A DNA stretch of 64,000 nucleotides from Thermophagus xiamenensis (GCF_900112795.1 NZ_FONA01000001.1:124001-188000), one strand, 5' to 3'. Shown: positions 37,143-47,558, counted from the first letter of the stretch. Program-made: numbers and translations. Notes: generated by a model from the sequence alone, not told the origin.

Positions 37143-37832
37143 CTACAATAAGCCAAAAGCATCCAACTCAGCTCTTACCTCTTTGGCAACTATTCTCTCA
37201 TTCTCAATTCCATTATTGAGCCATTCATCAATAGTTTTTTTGACCAAATCCAAATAATCATCACAAAATCGCCCGGCCATTTTCATTGCAAAACTCACGG
37301 CTCTAAACATAACCTTTTCTTTAATCAATTCTCGAAAAACAGGAAGAATTGCCTCCAATTGTTTAAACCCTGACGAGCCGTTAAATCTTAACCTCCACCC
37401 TATGGCCATAACAGAAGCATAGCACTGAAATAGGTTTTCCTTACGAGTCCAATCAATCAGAACAGTTTCAGATAGGGTAGCCTTGGCAAGTAGATTTCTT
37501 CCCATTTGCTCTGCCAGTTCAATTGTATTCAGCATCCTTCCCCATTCCTCCAACTCCTGCAAATCCAAGGTTTCTACATCCGCCACCATCGTGGCAATAA
37601 TCATGGTTTCTCTAATTCCCCTGTACCACAACCTTTGAGCCAGGTCATTACTGGGTTCGACGGACTCTGCCAGCTTTCTTAGATGAATAATGGAAACACC
37701 AAAATTTAGTTTATAATTTACTCCTGACTTACTCATCAACTCAGAGGTCTCACCATTCTTCAAATGACGAATCTTCCTTAAAAGATCATCAATTTGAAGT
37801 TCTATTTTTTCATTTTGCGGAAAAAACTTCAT
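37143..37832 (-). CDS. AlkD-like (HEAT-repeat) DNA alkylation repair family protein
   Basis: A 229-residue, all-helical protein whose N-terminal half matches the Bacteroidota members annotated as DNA alkylation repair enzymes: IRHLKNGETSELMSKSGVNY, KLNFGVSIIHLRKLAES and LAQRLWYRGIRETMIIATMV. The AlkD fold is a stack of HEAT repeats that grips DNA and removes positively charged alkylated bases. I could not confirm the catalytic Asp and Trp positions, so it may be a non-enzymatic relative. The product is cytoplasmic. Confidence 0.68.
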   Translation of the reverse strand: MKFFPQNEKIELQIDDLLRKIRHLKNGETSELMSKSGVNYKLNFGVSIIHLRKLAESVEPSNDLAQRLWYRGIRETMIIATMVADVETLDLQELEEWGRMLNTIELAEQMGRNLLAKATLSETVLIDWTRKENLFQCYASVMAIGWRLRFNGSSGFKQLEAILPVFRELIKEKVMFRAVSFAMKMAGRFCDDYLDLVKKTIDEWLNNGIENERIVAKEVRAELDAFGLL

Positions 37833-37897
37833 TTACAATAACTTTAAAATTTATCTTTAAGCTGCACTGCAATAATAGTCGCATTTTTTGAAAAACA

Positions 37898-37931
37898 TTT
37901 GCAAAACTAATGGAAAAATTTTTTACCTTTG
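37898..37931 (+). promoter_or_regulatory. Predicted tRNA-His promoter
   Basis: TTTG (37898-37901) and TACCTTTG (37924-37931) match the Bacteroidota -33/-7 consensus, 22 bp apart (one longer than typical). The start would fall about 5-8 bp before the tRNA. Confidence 0.6.
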
Positions 37932-37945
37932 CAGCCACATAAAAC

Positions 37946-38020
37946 GGTGATTGTAGCTCAGCTGGTTAGAGCGCCAGATTGTGGCTCTGGAGGTCGCCGG
38001 TTCGAATCCGGTCTTTCACC
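37946..38020 (+). tRNA. tRNA-His (anticodon GTG)
   Basis: A cloverleaf can be drawn with D arm GCTCAGCTGGTTAGAGC, anticodon arm CCAGATTGTGGCTCTGG (GTG anticodon, histidine) and T arm GCCGGTTCGAATCCGGT. The extra G at -1 (37946) and C73 (38020) typical of tRNA-His are present; the CCA end is not fully encoded. The acceptor arms GTGATTG (37947-37953) and CTTTCAC (38013-38019) pair at positions 1-4 and 7 but give two adjacent U-U mismatches at 5-68 and 6-67, which is unusual. The gene has its own promoter and terminator. Confidence 0.94.
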
Positions 38021-38022
38021 CA

Positions 38023-38059
38023 TAAAAGCGAACTGTTTAATACTGGTTCGCTTTTTTTG
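38023..38059 (+). terminator. Terminator of tRNA-His
   Basis: AAAGCGAAC and GTTCGCTTT flank a 12-base loop, followed by TTTTTTG. It lies directly after the tRNA and before the prfB promoter. Confidence 0.85.
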
Positions 38060-38129
38060 TTTCAAATCCACAATTAAAGAATTTTGTCTTTAATCTGATA
38101 TTTTACGGTATTATCGCAAATTAAATTGT

Positions 38130-38137
38130 TACCTTTG
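38130..38137 (+). promoter_or_regulatory. Possible prfB -7 promoter box
   Basis: TACCTTTG, identical to the -7 box of the tRNA-His promoter, 26 bp upstream of the prfB start. The -33 region is not clear. Confidence 0.4.
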
Positions 38138-38163
38138 TACAATAACCAATAAGACATAATGCT

Positions 38164-39271
38164 ATGGTGACAGCTGAAATGATAAAAGAACTTACCGGAC
38201 GCGAGATCGCGTTAAGGAGGTATCTTTGACATTGACCGGAAAAAAATAGAAATAGAAGAGGAAGAGTTAAGAACCCAGGCACCTGACTTTTGGGATGATC
38301 CCAAAACAGCGGAGCAAAAAATGAAAAAAATCAAAGAACTTAAAAGCTGGGTTTCTGCTTACGAAGAGATTAAAAATGCTATTGAAGAAACCTCAGTTCT
38401 TTTAGAATTTCTCAAAGAAGGCGAAGCTGACGAGTCTGATGTGATGAAACAATACGAAACAGCAGTCAAACTGGTCGAGAACTTGGAACTGAGGAATATG
38501 CTCCGCAAAGAAGAAGACAAATTAGGAGCTATCCTAAAAATTAATGCAGGGGCTGGGGGGACTGAGAGCCAAGACTGGGCAGAAATGTTAATGCGCATGT
38601 ACATCAGATGGGGTGAGCGTCATGGCTATAAAATAACAGAAACCAACTTTCTGGAAGGCGACGAAGCCGGAATTAAAACCGTAACGCTTCAATTTGAAGG
38701 GGATTATGCCTATGGCTATCTCAAAAGTGAAAATGGTGTTCATCGCCTTGTCAGATTATCCCCTTTTAATGCGGCCAATAAACGCATGACTTCTTTCACC
38801 TCAGTTTTTGTGATTCCCCTGATCGATGACACTATTGAAGTGGAAATTAACCCTGCTGATATTACATGGGAGACTTTCCGTTCGAGCGGAGCAGGCGGGC
38901 AAAATGTAAACAAAGTCGAAACCGGTGTAAGGTTAAGACATGCCCCTACCGGTATTGTCATTGAAAATACCGAATCACGCTCACAGGGCGGTAATAAAGA
39001 AAATGCTTTACGGATCCTTAAATCTCAACTTTATGAAATAGAACTCCGTAAAAAACAGGAAGAACAAAATAAAATTGAAGCCCAGAAAAAAAAGATAGAA
39101 TGGGGTTCACAAATCCGATCATATGTTCTTCAACCTTACAAAATGGTCAAAGACCTTCGAACCAATTATGAAACATCCAATGTACAGGCTGTTCTTGATG
39201 GCGAAATTGACGAGTTTATCAAGGCTTACCTGATGCAATTTGGAGGAGAAGATATTTTCAAAAAAGATTAA
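38164..39271 (+). CDS. prfB: Peptide chain release factor 2, with programmed +1 frameshift
   Basis: Recognises UGA and UAA stop codons and releases the finished peptide. Translation starts at ATG 38164 ([20 protein letters not shown] and L). It meets an in-frame TGA at 38227-38229 in the context AGGAGG-TAT-CTT-TGA-C, and resumes in the +1 frame at GAC 38228 to the stop at 39271, about 368 residues in total. AGGAGG (38215-38220) is the internal Shine-Dalgarno element that stimulates the shift, so RF2 controls its own synthesis. The stop-recognition motif SPF is in [14 protein letters not shown], and the catalytic GGQ is in [14 protein letters not shown] start at 38321 would miss the N-terminal domain. 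Confidence 0.96.
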
Positions 39272-39298
39272 TCGTATCAACCACTAAAAAAAATAAAA

Positions 39299-40696
39299 AT
39301 GGAATACCGCATCGAAAAAGACACCATGGGTGAAGTAAAAGTTCCGGCCGATAAATATTGGGCCGCACAAACCCAGCGTTCAGTAATGAATTTCCCCATT
39401 GGGCCAGCTGCTTCTATGCCTATACAAGTTATCAGAGCTTTCGGGTATCTAAAAAAAGCTGCTGCTTTCGCTAACGAAGAGCATGGCGTTCTCCCCACTG
39501 AAAAAAGGGATTTAATTGCCAAAGTATGTGATGAAATTATCGAAGGCAAACTGGATGATCAATTCCCACTTGTAGTTTGGCAAACCGGCAGTGGAACTCA
39601 GTCAAACATGAACTGTAACGAAGTAATTGCCAACAGAGCTCATGTTTTGAATGGCGGAAAACTTGGTGAAGGTGAAAGGCCGATTCATCCAAATGATGAT
39701 GTTAATAAATCACAATCATCCAATGATACCTTCCCTACGGCAATGCATATTGCTGCCTACAAAATGTTGGTAGAAAAAACGATTCCCGGAATCGAAAAAC
39801 TACGTGATACGCTTCAGGCTAAAGCCGAAGAAATGAAAGAGGTGGTTAAAATAGGCAGAACCCATATGATGGACGCTACACCTCTTACCTTGGGCCAAGA
39901 ATTTTCAGGTTATGCATCACAGTTAAGTCATGGACTTAAAGCCTTAAAAGCTACTTTAGACCATCTGTCGGAATTGGCACTGGGCGGAACCGCTGTAGGA
40001 ACCGGACTAAACACACCTAAAGGATTCGACATTACTGTAGCCAGTTACATTGCTAAATTTACCGGATTACCCTTTAAAACCGCAGAAAATAAATTTGAAG
40101 CGTTGGCGGCTCACGATGCCATCGTTGAAAGTCATGGTGCGCTCAAACAAATTGCCGTTAGCTTAATGAAAATTGCCAATGATATCCGTCTTATGGCTTC
40201 CGGACCTCGATCCGGAATCGGTGAAATTTTAATCCCCGAAAATGAACCCGGCTCTTCCATTATGCCCGGAAAAGTTAATCCTACCCAGGCCGAAGCCATG
40301 ACAATGGTGTGCGCTCAAGTTATGGGGAATGATACCACCATCTCTTTTGCCGGTTCAAACGGACATCTTGAATTAAATGTATTTAAACCGGTAATGATAT
40401 ACAATTTTCTACAAAGTGCTGAACTTTTAGGAGATGCCTGTGTCGCTTTCAATGATAAATGTGTGATTGGCATCAAACCCAATCACAAACGGATTAAAAT
40501 GCACCTTGACAACTCTCTGATGTTGGTTACGGCTCTCAATCCCCACATCGGTTATTACAAGGCCGCAGAAATCGCCAAAAAAGCTCATAAAGAAGGAACA
40601 ACTTTGAAAGAAGCGGCTTTACAGCTAGGGTACCTTTCTGAAGAGGAGTTTGATAAATGGGTTGACCCATCAAAAATGATTGGATCTCTTGATTAG
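39299..40696 (+). CDS. fumC: Class II fumarate hydratase
   Basis: Interconverts fumarate and L-malate in the TCA cycle; iron-independent homotetramer. It is 465 residues, the usual length. The family signature [17 protein letters not shown] is present near residue 317. Other active-site parts: [30 protein letters not shown] and [17 protein letters not shown]. The start is 27 bp after the prfB stop codon. A hairpin terminator follows. Confidence 0.97.
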   Translation: MEYRIEKDTMGEVKVPADKYWAAQTQRSVMNFPIGPAASMPIQVIRAFGYLKKAAAFANEEHGVLPTEKRDLIAKVCDEIIEGKLDDQFPLVVWQTGSGTQSNMNCNEVIANRAHVLNGGKLGEGERPIHPNDDVNKSQSSNDTFPTAMHIAAYKMLVEKTIPGIEKLRDTLQAKAEEMKEVVKIGRTHMMDATPLTLGQEFSGYASQLSHGLKALKATLDHLSELALGGTAVGTGLNTPKGFDITVASYIAKFTGLPFKTAENKFEALAAHDAIVESHGALKQIAVSLMKIANDIRLMASGPRSGIGEILIPENEPGSSIMPGKVNPTQAEAMTMVCAQVMGNDTTISFAGSNGHLELNVFKPVMIYNFLQSAELLGDACVAFNDKCVIGIKPNHKRIKMHLDNSLMLVTALNPHIGYYKAAEIAKKAHKEGTTLKEAALQLGYLSEEEFDKWVDPSKMIGSLD

Positions 40697-40719
40697 TTTT
40701 TGTTTTGAATAAAATAATT

Positions 40720-40755
40720 AAAGGCTGTCCAATTAAAGGGATAGCCTTTATTTTT
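40720..40755 (+). terminator. Terminator of fumC
   Basis: AAAGGCTGTCC and GGGATAGCCTTT pair with one G-U across a short loop, followed by ATTTTTC. It lies 24 bp after the fumC stop codon. Confidence 0.85.
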
Positions 40756-40905
40756 CTTATTAAATGCTCATAATCCCAATTGGTTTTTTATTTTTGTGTA
40801 AACAATTTTGCAGCTTAATCACAATATTTATAAACACTTTGTCGTTACAACCACTGTATATACACAAACTAAAAGTCAATAGCTTTAAAACGGACATATC
40901 TGATT

Positions 40906-41517
40906 ATGAAAAAAATACAATACCATATTATCTTTCTTGTCATTTTTTCAATTGTTGGAATAAATTGGGCTTTGGCACAAAACAATAATGAAGAGGCATC
41001 CCTAGACCAAGGAAATATTGAGGGCCAGTTTGATTATACAATTAATAAATCAAGTAAATACCAAGAATATCGGGTAGTTAAAACAGCATGGCTTTATAAA
41101 TTAAAAAGTAACGTATTGGACTCGATCAGTGCTCTTCAAAACGAAATAGCTCAACTAGGCATTAAGATTGATTCGCTCAATCAACATATTTCTTCTGTAA
41201 CCCAAGATCTTATAAATACTCAGGACGAATTGGACCAAACTATCCGTTCCAAAAACAGTATTCCTTTTCTGGGAATGGAAATACAAAAAGGAAAATATAA
41301 TGCAATCATGTGGAGTTTGGTTATTATTCTCCTTTTGGCAGGTGCTTTCCTTTTTCTACTGTTCAAAAGAAGTAATTATGTTACAAAGCAAATGCAGGAA
41401 AAATATGCCGATTTGGAAAAAGAGTTTGAAGCACACCGCCAGCGCGTCCTCGAAAAAGAAAAAAGAATAGCCCGTCAACACCTAAATGAAATAAATAAAC
41501 TTAGAGGCAGACAATAA
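40906..41517 (+). CDS. Exported/membrane coiled-coil protein of unknown function
   Basis: A 203-residue protein with a signal peptide (IIFLVIFSIVGINWALAQ), a periplasmic coiled coil (VLDSISALQNEIAQLGIKID to IRSKNSIPF), one membrane helix (AIMWSLVIILLLAGAFLFLL, about 126-145) and a second charged helical region in the cytoplasm (KYADLEKEFEAHRQRVLEKE). This architecture occurs in Bacteroidota proteins sometimes mislabelled as tRNA methyltransferases; nothing here supports an enzyme. The role is unknown; it might be structural. Monocistronic by context. Confidence 0.78.
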   Translation: MKKIQYHIIFLVIFSIVGINWALAQNNNEEASLDQGNIEGQFDYTINKSSKYQEYRVVKTAWLYKLKSNVLDSISALQNEIAQLGIKIDSLNQHISSVTQDLINTQDELDQTIRSKNSIPFLGMEIQKGKYNAIMWSLVIILLLAGAFLFLLFKRSNYVTKQMQEKYADLEKEFEAHRQRVLEKEKRIARQHLNEINKLRGRQ

Positions 41518-41958
41518 AAATTTAATCCTAACATAAGTTCTTCAAGGTTTTTAATTTTTACACTTCTGATAGCTTCAACCACAGCGATCTCAATTGCTTT
41601 GCTCTTATAAATCATAACGCATATACCTTTTTGAATACTCCCTCACGATGTTTGTTCTTTTGACCGCACAAACCTTCTTGGCCAACTAATGACGTTACCA
41701 CATATTTCGTTAACTTTGCCATCTAACTGCTTAAATTAAAATTGTTTTAATAGCATTCCCGTTTTGTCAACAAAAAACATCATACAGTCAATATTTATTT
41801 GACAATCAAAATTTAAGGGATATTATTAGAACATTATTATTTAGTTTTTTGTCAATTGTTGTTTTTGGGGAAAATTAAACAAGATTGAACCAATGGTTTA
41901 TTTTTCTCGTTTCGTACAATAATAGTGTTGACACCCTTACAAACTATATTTGAAAATT
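41518..41958. other. Intergenic region upstream of metH
   Basis: No coding sequence or riboswitch that I can recognise; a cobalamin or SAM riboswitch would be expected in some bacteria, but I do not see its conserved core. A stretch at about 41668 (CACAAACCTTCTTGG) resembles other intergenic segments in the window. TATATTTG at 41945 matches a -7 box but is too close to the start codon to be a usual promoter. Confidence 0.4.
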
Positions 41959-44900
41959 ATGAATAAAACAGAGTCATTAAAGAGACTAGTACGAGAAAGG
42001 GTCTTGCTGCTCGATGGTGCTATGGGTAGCCTTATTCAGCAATATAAACTTACAGAAGAAGATTTCAGAGGGGAAAAATTTAAAAATCATTCCATTCCAC
42101 TGAAAGGAAACAACGATCTGTTAACTTTAACACGTCCTGATATTATTACCCATATACATAAGCAATATCTTGAAGCCGGAGCAGATATTATCGAAACCAA
42201 TACCTTCAACTCTAATCGTATCTCTCAGTCTGATTACAAATTAGAGGATACTGTTTATGAACTCAACAAACAATCGGCTTCTTTAGCTTCAAAAATTGTT
42301 CAACAATATTCCACTGCCGACAAACCGCGGTTTGTAGCCGGTTCACTTGGGCCCACTAACAAAACCGCCTCATTAAGCCCCGATGTTAACAATCCAGGAT
42401 ATAGAGCCGTTTCTTTTGATGATTTGGTAGAAGTTTATGCTGAACAAGCGTCTGGTCTACTCGATGGTGGTGTTGACATCTTGTTACTTGAAACTATTTT
42501 TGACACATTAAATGCCAAAGCAGCACTCTTCGGAATTACAAGAGAGCTACAAAAAAGAAATTTAGACGATTTTCCTGTAATGGTTTCGGTTACTGTGGCA
42601 GATGCAAGCGGCAGGACACTTTCAGGACAAACTTTAGAAGCTTTCCTAATTTCTGTTTCTCATTTTCCTTTATTTTCAATTGGTCTTAATTGTTCTTTCG
42701 GAGCGGAAGATTTGCGTTCTTATGTTAAGCGATTAGGAGAAATATCCCCATTGTACATTAGTGCTTACCCCAATGCCGGCTTGCCCAATCAATTTGGAGA
42801 ATATGACGAAACGCCGGATGAAATGGCCCCCAAAATTTTTGAATATCTAAAAAATGGACTGGTAAATATCATTGGAGGGTGTTGCGGTACTACACCTGAA
42901 CATATTAAAAGATTTGGACAATACATAAACGATGCGAAACCGCATATTCCGCCTCAGATAGAACGAAAAACACGGTTAAGTGGATTGGACCCGCTTATCA
43001 TTGACGAAAATACCAATTTTGTAAACATTGGTGAACGAACCAATGTGGCCGGGTCTAAAAAATTTGCAAGACTTATCCGCGAAGAAAAATATGAAGAAGC
43101 CCTGGCCATTGCTCATGACCAAGTACAAGGTGGAGCACAAATTATCGATGTCAACATGGACGACGCCATGCTCGATGCAAAGAAAGAAATGGTAACATTT
43201 CTAAACCTCATGACATCTGAACCCGATATTGCATCTCTGCCCATTATGGTAGACTCTTCTAAATGGGAAGTACTGGAAGCGGGGCTAAAATGCCTTCAGG
43301 GAAAAGCCATTGTCAATTCAATTAGTCTGAAAGAAGGTGAAGACATTTTTTTACAGCAAGCAAAAAAAATCAAACAATATGGTGCCGCAGTAGTCGTCAT
43401 GGCCTTTGATGAAAAAGGTCAGGCAGATACATTTGAACGACGAATAGAAATATGTGAAAGAGCATACCGTCTCTTAACCCAAAAAATAAATTTCCCCCCT
43501 GAAGATATTATTTTCGACCCCAATATATTAGCCATTGGTACTGGCATTGAAGAACATAACAACTATGCTGTTGATTATATTAAGGCTACAAAATGGATCA
43601 AACAAAATCTGCCCTATGCGAAAGTCAGTGGTGGAGTAAGCAACCTATCATTCTCTTTTAGAGGGAACAATATCGTTCGTGAAGCCATCCACTCAGTATT
43701 CCTGTATCACGCCATCAATGCGGGAATGGACATGGGGATTGTTAACCCGGGAATGTTACAAATCTATGATCAAATACAACCTGAGTTATTAACCTTGGTT
43801 GAAGATGTGGTTCTTAACCGGCGACCCGATGCCACTGAGCGGTTAATCGATGCAGCTGAAAAACTTAAAAATACCGGAAAAGAAGAGAACCTGTCACAAA
43901 AAAATGCCTGGCGTGAAAAGCCTTTAGAAGAACGCCTCCATCATAGCCTCATCAAAGGCATTCCCGATTTTCTAGAAGAAGATTTGAAAGAAGCCCTGGA
44001 AAAATATGATTATGCCCTCGATATAATTGAAAAACCACTAATGGATGGAATGAACATCGTCGGGGAACTTTTCGGTTCCGGAAAAATGTTCTTGCCTCAA
44101 GTCGTTAAAACAGCCAGGGTTATGAAAAAAGCCGTAGCGTGGCTCCAACCTTACATAGAACAAGAAAAAAGGGATTCGAATAAAGGACCGTCAAAAAAAG
44201 CTAAAATTTTAATGGCTACGGTCAAAGGCGATGTCCATGACATAGGAAAAAACATTGTTGGCGTTATTTTAGCCTGCAACAACTATGATGTTATTGACCT
44301 GGGAGTAATGGTCCCGGCAGAGAAAATACTGAGCGAAGCCATTAAACAAGATGTGGATATCATTGGGTTAAGCGGCTTAATCACACCTTCACTGGAAGAA
44401 ATGAGCAATGTGGCCAAGGAAATGGAGCAGAGAAAAATGAAACAGCCGCTCCTTATCGGCGGAGCAACAACGTCAAAAGTTCATACTGCAGTTAAAATAG
44501 ACCCTTTTTATAATGGGCCCGTTATTTACGTCAAAGACGCATCGATGAGTGCCCAGGTCGTAGGTGCTTTACTCTCCGAAAAAGAGAGACAAAATTATAT
44601 CCAATCAGTGGAAAAGGAATACGAAAATCTTCGGTTGGCCAATCAAAACAAAAAAATAAAAGAATACTTTTCGCTGGAAGAAGCACGCAGCAAAAAGTGG
44701 ACAACCGACTGGAAACAAGCACCTATCAAAAAACCTAACCTTTTAGGCATTCATACTTTCAAGGATTATCCCATTAATGAAATAATCCCTTTTATCGACT
44801 GGACCTTTTTCTTCCAGGCCTGGCGATTAACCGGGAATTATCGTGGTATAGAAAATGTTACTGACAAAATCTCTGAACAAAAATGGCTCGAAAATTTTAC

Positions 44901-45693
44901 TTCTGACATCTCGCGGGAAAAAGCGCAAGAAGCTATAAAACTCTGGCGTGATGCACAAAACATGCTGCAACGCATTCACAATGAAAAAATGTTGAAAGCC
45001 AATGGTGTAATCGGACTATTCCCGGCAAACAGTATAGGGGATGACATTGAAGTTTATAAAGATGAATCCCGGCAAGAAGTCATTGCAACTTTTCATTTTA
45101 TGAGAGAACAACAAAAAAAGAAAGGAAAGGAAACTTATTATTCCCTGGCTGACTTTGTTGCGCCCAAATCGTCAGGAGTAAAGGACTATATTGGCGGGTT
45201 TGCTGTTACTGCCGGTGAAGGAATTGAATTCTGGATAAAACATTTCGAGGAGCAACAAGATGATTACAATGCCATCTTATTGAAATCACTTGCCGACAGG
45301 TTGGCCGAAGCGTTTGCCGAATTAATGCATTTCCGGGTAAGAAAAGAATTTTGGGGTTATAATCCCGATGAAAAGTTCAACTACGACGATTTGATTCGCG
45401 AACGTTACAGAGGTATCAGACCTGCATTGGGTTATCCCGCATGCCCCGACCATAGTGAAAAGAAAACACTGTTCGAATTAATGGACGTCGAAAAAAATGC
45501 CGGCATTTACCTCACCGAACATTTTAGCATGTATCCTAACGCCTCTGTTAGTGGCCTTTACCTTGCCCACCCTGAATCGTTTTACTTTGGAGTGGGAAAG
45601 ATAAAAAGCGACCAGGTTGAAGATTTGGCTAAACGTAAAGGTTTTAAACCCGAAGATGTAGTAAAATGGATTCCAACCAATTTGGCGGATTAA
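41959..45693 (+). CDS. metH: Cobalamin-dependent methionine synthase
   Basis: Transfers a methyl group from 5-methyltetrahydrofolate to homocysteine through methylcobalamin. It is 1244 residues, with all four modules in order: a homocysteine domain (about 1-335; LLDGAMGSLIQQYKL, GLNCSFGAEDLR and the zinc site IIGGCCGTTPEHIK), a pterin-binding domain (NFVNIGERTNVAGSKKFARL), a cobalamin module with VKGDVHDIGKNIVGVILACN (DxHxxG cobalt-ligand His) and VGLSG-like IIGLSGLITPSLEEM, and a C-terminal SAM reactivation domain (RGIRPALGYPACPDHSEK). ATG 41959 was preferred to TTG 41950. It is followed by metF, the supplier of its substrate. Confidence 0.97.
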   Translation: MNKTESLKRLVRERVLLLDGAMGSLIQQYKLTEEDFRGEKFKNHSIPLKGNNDLLTLTRPDIITHIHKQYLEAGADIIETNTFNSNRISQSDYKLEDTVYELNKQSASLASKIVQQYSTADKPRFVAGSLGPTNKTASLSPDVNNPGYRAVSFDDLVEVYAEQASGLLDGGVDILLLETIFDTLNAKAALFGITRELQKRNLDDFPVMVSVTVADASGRTLSGQTLEAFLISVSHFPLFSIGLNCSFGAEDLRSYVKRLGEISPLYISAYPNAGLPNQFGEYDETPDEMAPKIFEYLKNGLVNIIGGCCGTTPEHIKRFGQYINDAKPHIPPQIERKTRLSGLDPLIIDENTNFVNIGERTNVAGSKKFARLIREEKYEEALAIAHDQVQGGAQIIDVNMDDAMLDAKKEMVTFLNLMTSEPDIASLPIMVDSSKWEVLEAGLKCLQGKAIVNSISLKEGEDIFLQQAKKIKQYGAAVVVMAFDEKGQADTFERRIEICERAYRLLTQKINFPPEDIIFDPNILAIGTGIEEHNNYAVDYIKATKWIKQNLPYAKVSGGVSNLSFSFRGNNIVREAIHSVFLYHAINAGMDMGIVNPGMLQIYDQIQPELLTLVEDVVLNRRPDATERLIDAAEKLKNTGKEENLSQKNAWREKPLEERLHHSLIKGIPDFLEEDLKEALEKYDYALDIIEKPLMDGMNIVGELFGSGKMFLPQVVKTARVMKKAVAWLQPYIEQEKRDSNKGPSKKAKILMATVKGDVHDIGKNIVGVILACNNYDVIDLGVMVPAEKILSEAIKQDVDIIGLSGLITPSLEEMSNVAKEMEQRKMKQPLLIGGATTSKVHTAVKIDPFYNGPVIYVKDASMSAQVVGALLSEKERQNYIQSVEKEYENLRLANQNKKIKEYFSLEEARSKKWTTDWKQAPIKKPNLLGIHTFKDYPINEIIPFIDWTFFFQAWRLTGNYRGIENVTDKISEQKWLENFTSDISREKAQEAIKLWRDAQNMLQRIHNEKMLKANGVIGLFPANSIGDDIEVYKDESRQEVIATFHFMREQQKKKGKETYYSLADFVAPKSSGVKDYIGGFAVTAGEGIEFWIKHFEEQQDDYNAILLKSLADRLAEAFAELMHFRVRKEFWGYNPDEKFNYDDLIRERYRGIRPALGYPACPDHSEKKTLFELMDVEKNAGIYLTEHFSMYPNASVSGLYLAHPESFYFGVGKIKSDQVEDLAKRKGFKPEDVVKWIPTNLAD

Positions 45694-45793
45694 ACGAACA
45701 CAACAACATAGGGTTGTTACAAAAGAGAATGTATAAAAATTTCAAAACCTGAAGTACACAGGCAAAAGGTAGAAAAACTTTATTCCAAAACTA

Positions 45794-46753
45794 ATGACAA
45801 CAGTTGCAGAATTAATACGAAACACCAATAAACCTTCATTCTCGTTCGAACTGTTACCCCCGCTAAAAGGGAACAGCATTCAGAGGGTATTCAATACTAT
45901 TGACCGATTAAAGGAATTTAGTCCTCTTTATATTAACATCACTACGCACCGGGATGAAATTGTCTACAAAAAAAATGATAAAGGGATAATCGAACGAAGA
46001 GTTTACCGAAAAAGACCGGGCACCGTAGCTGTTGCAGCTTCCATTCAAAACAAATATCAAATTCCGGTTGTACCTCATATGATATGCCGTGGCTTTTCCA
46101 AAAGTGAAACAGAATATGCTTTAATTGACTTGAATTTTCTCGGCATTCATGATTTGCTTTTGCTTCGTGGTGATAATTCCTCGCGGCATGAGTTTGTTAA
46201 TGACGAAAAAAAAGAAGAAAATGCCTATGCTATTGACCTCATCCATCAGGTAAACGACCTTAATAGTGGTCGTTTTCTCGATGGAACGCTTATGGAACCT
46301 TTTGCAACACCTTTTAGCTATGGCGTTGCCGGATACCCTGAAAAACATGCAGATGCCCCAAACCTTGAAGCAGACATCTATTGGTTAAAGCAAAAAGTGG
46401 AAGCAGGCGCTGAATATGTTATTACGCAAATGTTCTTCGACAACGAAAAATTCTTTTCCTTTGTAAAAAAATGTCGCGAAGCCGGAATTACGGTTCCTAT
46501 TGTTCCTGGTATTAAACCCATTAATTTAAAAAATCAACTCAATATTTTACCCAAAGTTTTTCATACCGAAATCCCGGAACCCCTTGCTCATGAACTTCGT
46601 AAATGTAAAAACAACGAAGAAACAACTATTGTAGGTACACAATGGGCCATCATGCAATGCAAAGAACTACTTCAAAATGGGTTTCATTTAATACATTTTT
46701 ATACAATGATGGCTACACAAAGCGTATATAACATTGCAAAAGAAATTTATTAG
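45794..46753 (+). CDS. metF: 5,10-methylenetetrahydrofolate reductase
   Basis: Reduces methylene-THF to methyl-THF with a bound FAD, supplying MetH. It is 319 residues and a TIM barrel. Visible parts: FSFELLPPLKGNSIQRVFNT (catalytic Glu), IPVVPHMICRG, DLLLLRGDNS and SYGVAGYPEKHADAPN, then VITQMFFDNEKFFSF and GIKPINLKNQLNIL. It lies 100 bp after metH on the same strand, so the two are probably expressed together for methionine synthesis. Confidence 0.96.
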   Translation: MTTVAELIRNTNKPSFSFELLPPLKGNSIQRVFNTIDRLKEFSPLYINITTHRDEIVYKKNDKGIIERRVYRKRPGTVAVAASIQNKYQIPVVPHMICRGFSKSETEYALIDLNFLGIHDLLLLRGDNSSRHEFVNDEKKEENAYAIDLIHQVNDLNSGRFLDGTLMEPFATPFSYGVAGYPEKHADAPNLEADIYWLKQKVEAGAEYVITQMFFDNEKFFSFVKKCREAGITVPIVPGIKPINLKNQLNILPKVFHTEIPEPLAHELRKCKNNEETTIVGTQWAIMQCKELLQNGFHLIHFYTMMATQSVYNIAKEIY

Positions 46754-47087
46754 ATGAGCTAAATTTATTCTCAAAAGAAACTGCAACTCATATTAATTCC
46801 AGAAAAATTCAACGGCTTTTTCTATACCTTAATACAATCCAAATAGCAAATTTATAATCAAGTTACAACCCTCTAAGGGTACTCCTGACAAAAATGATGT
46901 TTGTGTAATATCCCCACAAAATTTTTTAATCATTCCATTATATGAAATAAACTTCATTCTCAAATCCGAGGACAAATATTACTAAAACAATACAATTATT
47001 GTTCTTTTTTCCCCTTTCAAAGAATTGATAATCGGAAATAATTGGGAAAATAACTACTTTAGTGATTCTTTTAACAAACACCTTTTT
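46754..47087. other. Intergenic region between metF and recX
   Basis: AT-rich, with no supported gene. A frame continuous with recX extends back to a TTG at 47025, but those residues are not RecX-like. I see no clear terminator for metF. Confidence 0.4.
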
Positions 47088-47558
47088 ATGGATTTCAAAA
47101 CTGCACTCAACAAAGCATCATCGCTTTGCTCCCGACAAGAGCAATGTTGCTTTGATATCCGAAAAAAACTTCAAAAATGGAATGTCCTTCCTGATGACCA
47201 GGAAAAAATATTAGACCTTCTGGTTCAGGAAAAATTTATCGATGAATCCAGATTTGCAACATCTTACGTTCGAGATAAATTTCGTTTTAATAATTGGGGT
47301 AGAGAAAAAATCAGATGGCAGTTGAAACAAAAAGGAATTTCAAACGAAAACATTGACCATGCACTTGCGCAAATTGATGAGGATGAGTATAAAAAAACAC
47401 TTTCCTCACTTTTGAAGAAAAAAAAGGAACAATTAAAAAACACAGAATTCAATAAAGTAAAAGCTGCGCTGATAAGAAATGCCGTTTCAAAAGGATTTGA
47501 AATGGATATAATATTTCCTATTGTGGAACAATTGTTGTTAAAAAATCAAAAAAACTAA
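47088..47558 (+). CDS. recX: Regulatory protein RecX
   Basis: A small helical modulator of RecA filaments. ATG 47088 gives 156 residues beginning MDFKTALNKASSLCSRQEQC, the normal RecX start; a longer frame from 47025 is unlikely. Family features: LLVQEKFIDESRFATSYVRD, NNWGREKIRWQLKQKGISNE (the R-x-K-I-x-x-x-L-x-x-K-G motif) and the three-helix repeats of the fold. No recA is nearby. The following gene starts 8 bp after the stop codon. Confidence 0.9.
   Translation: MDFKTALNKASSLCSRQEQCCFDIRKKLQKWNVLPDDQEKILDLLVQEKFIDESRFATSYVRDKFRFNNWGREKIRWQLKQKGISNENIDHALAQIDEDEYKKTLSSLLKKKKEQLKNTEFNKVKAALIRNAVSKGFEMDIIFPIVEQLLLKNQKN

Noticed and set aside
41518-41958. Cobalamin or SAM riboswitch before metH
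   Set aside because: I could not find the conserved core elements; a covariance search would be needed to be sure.
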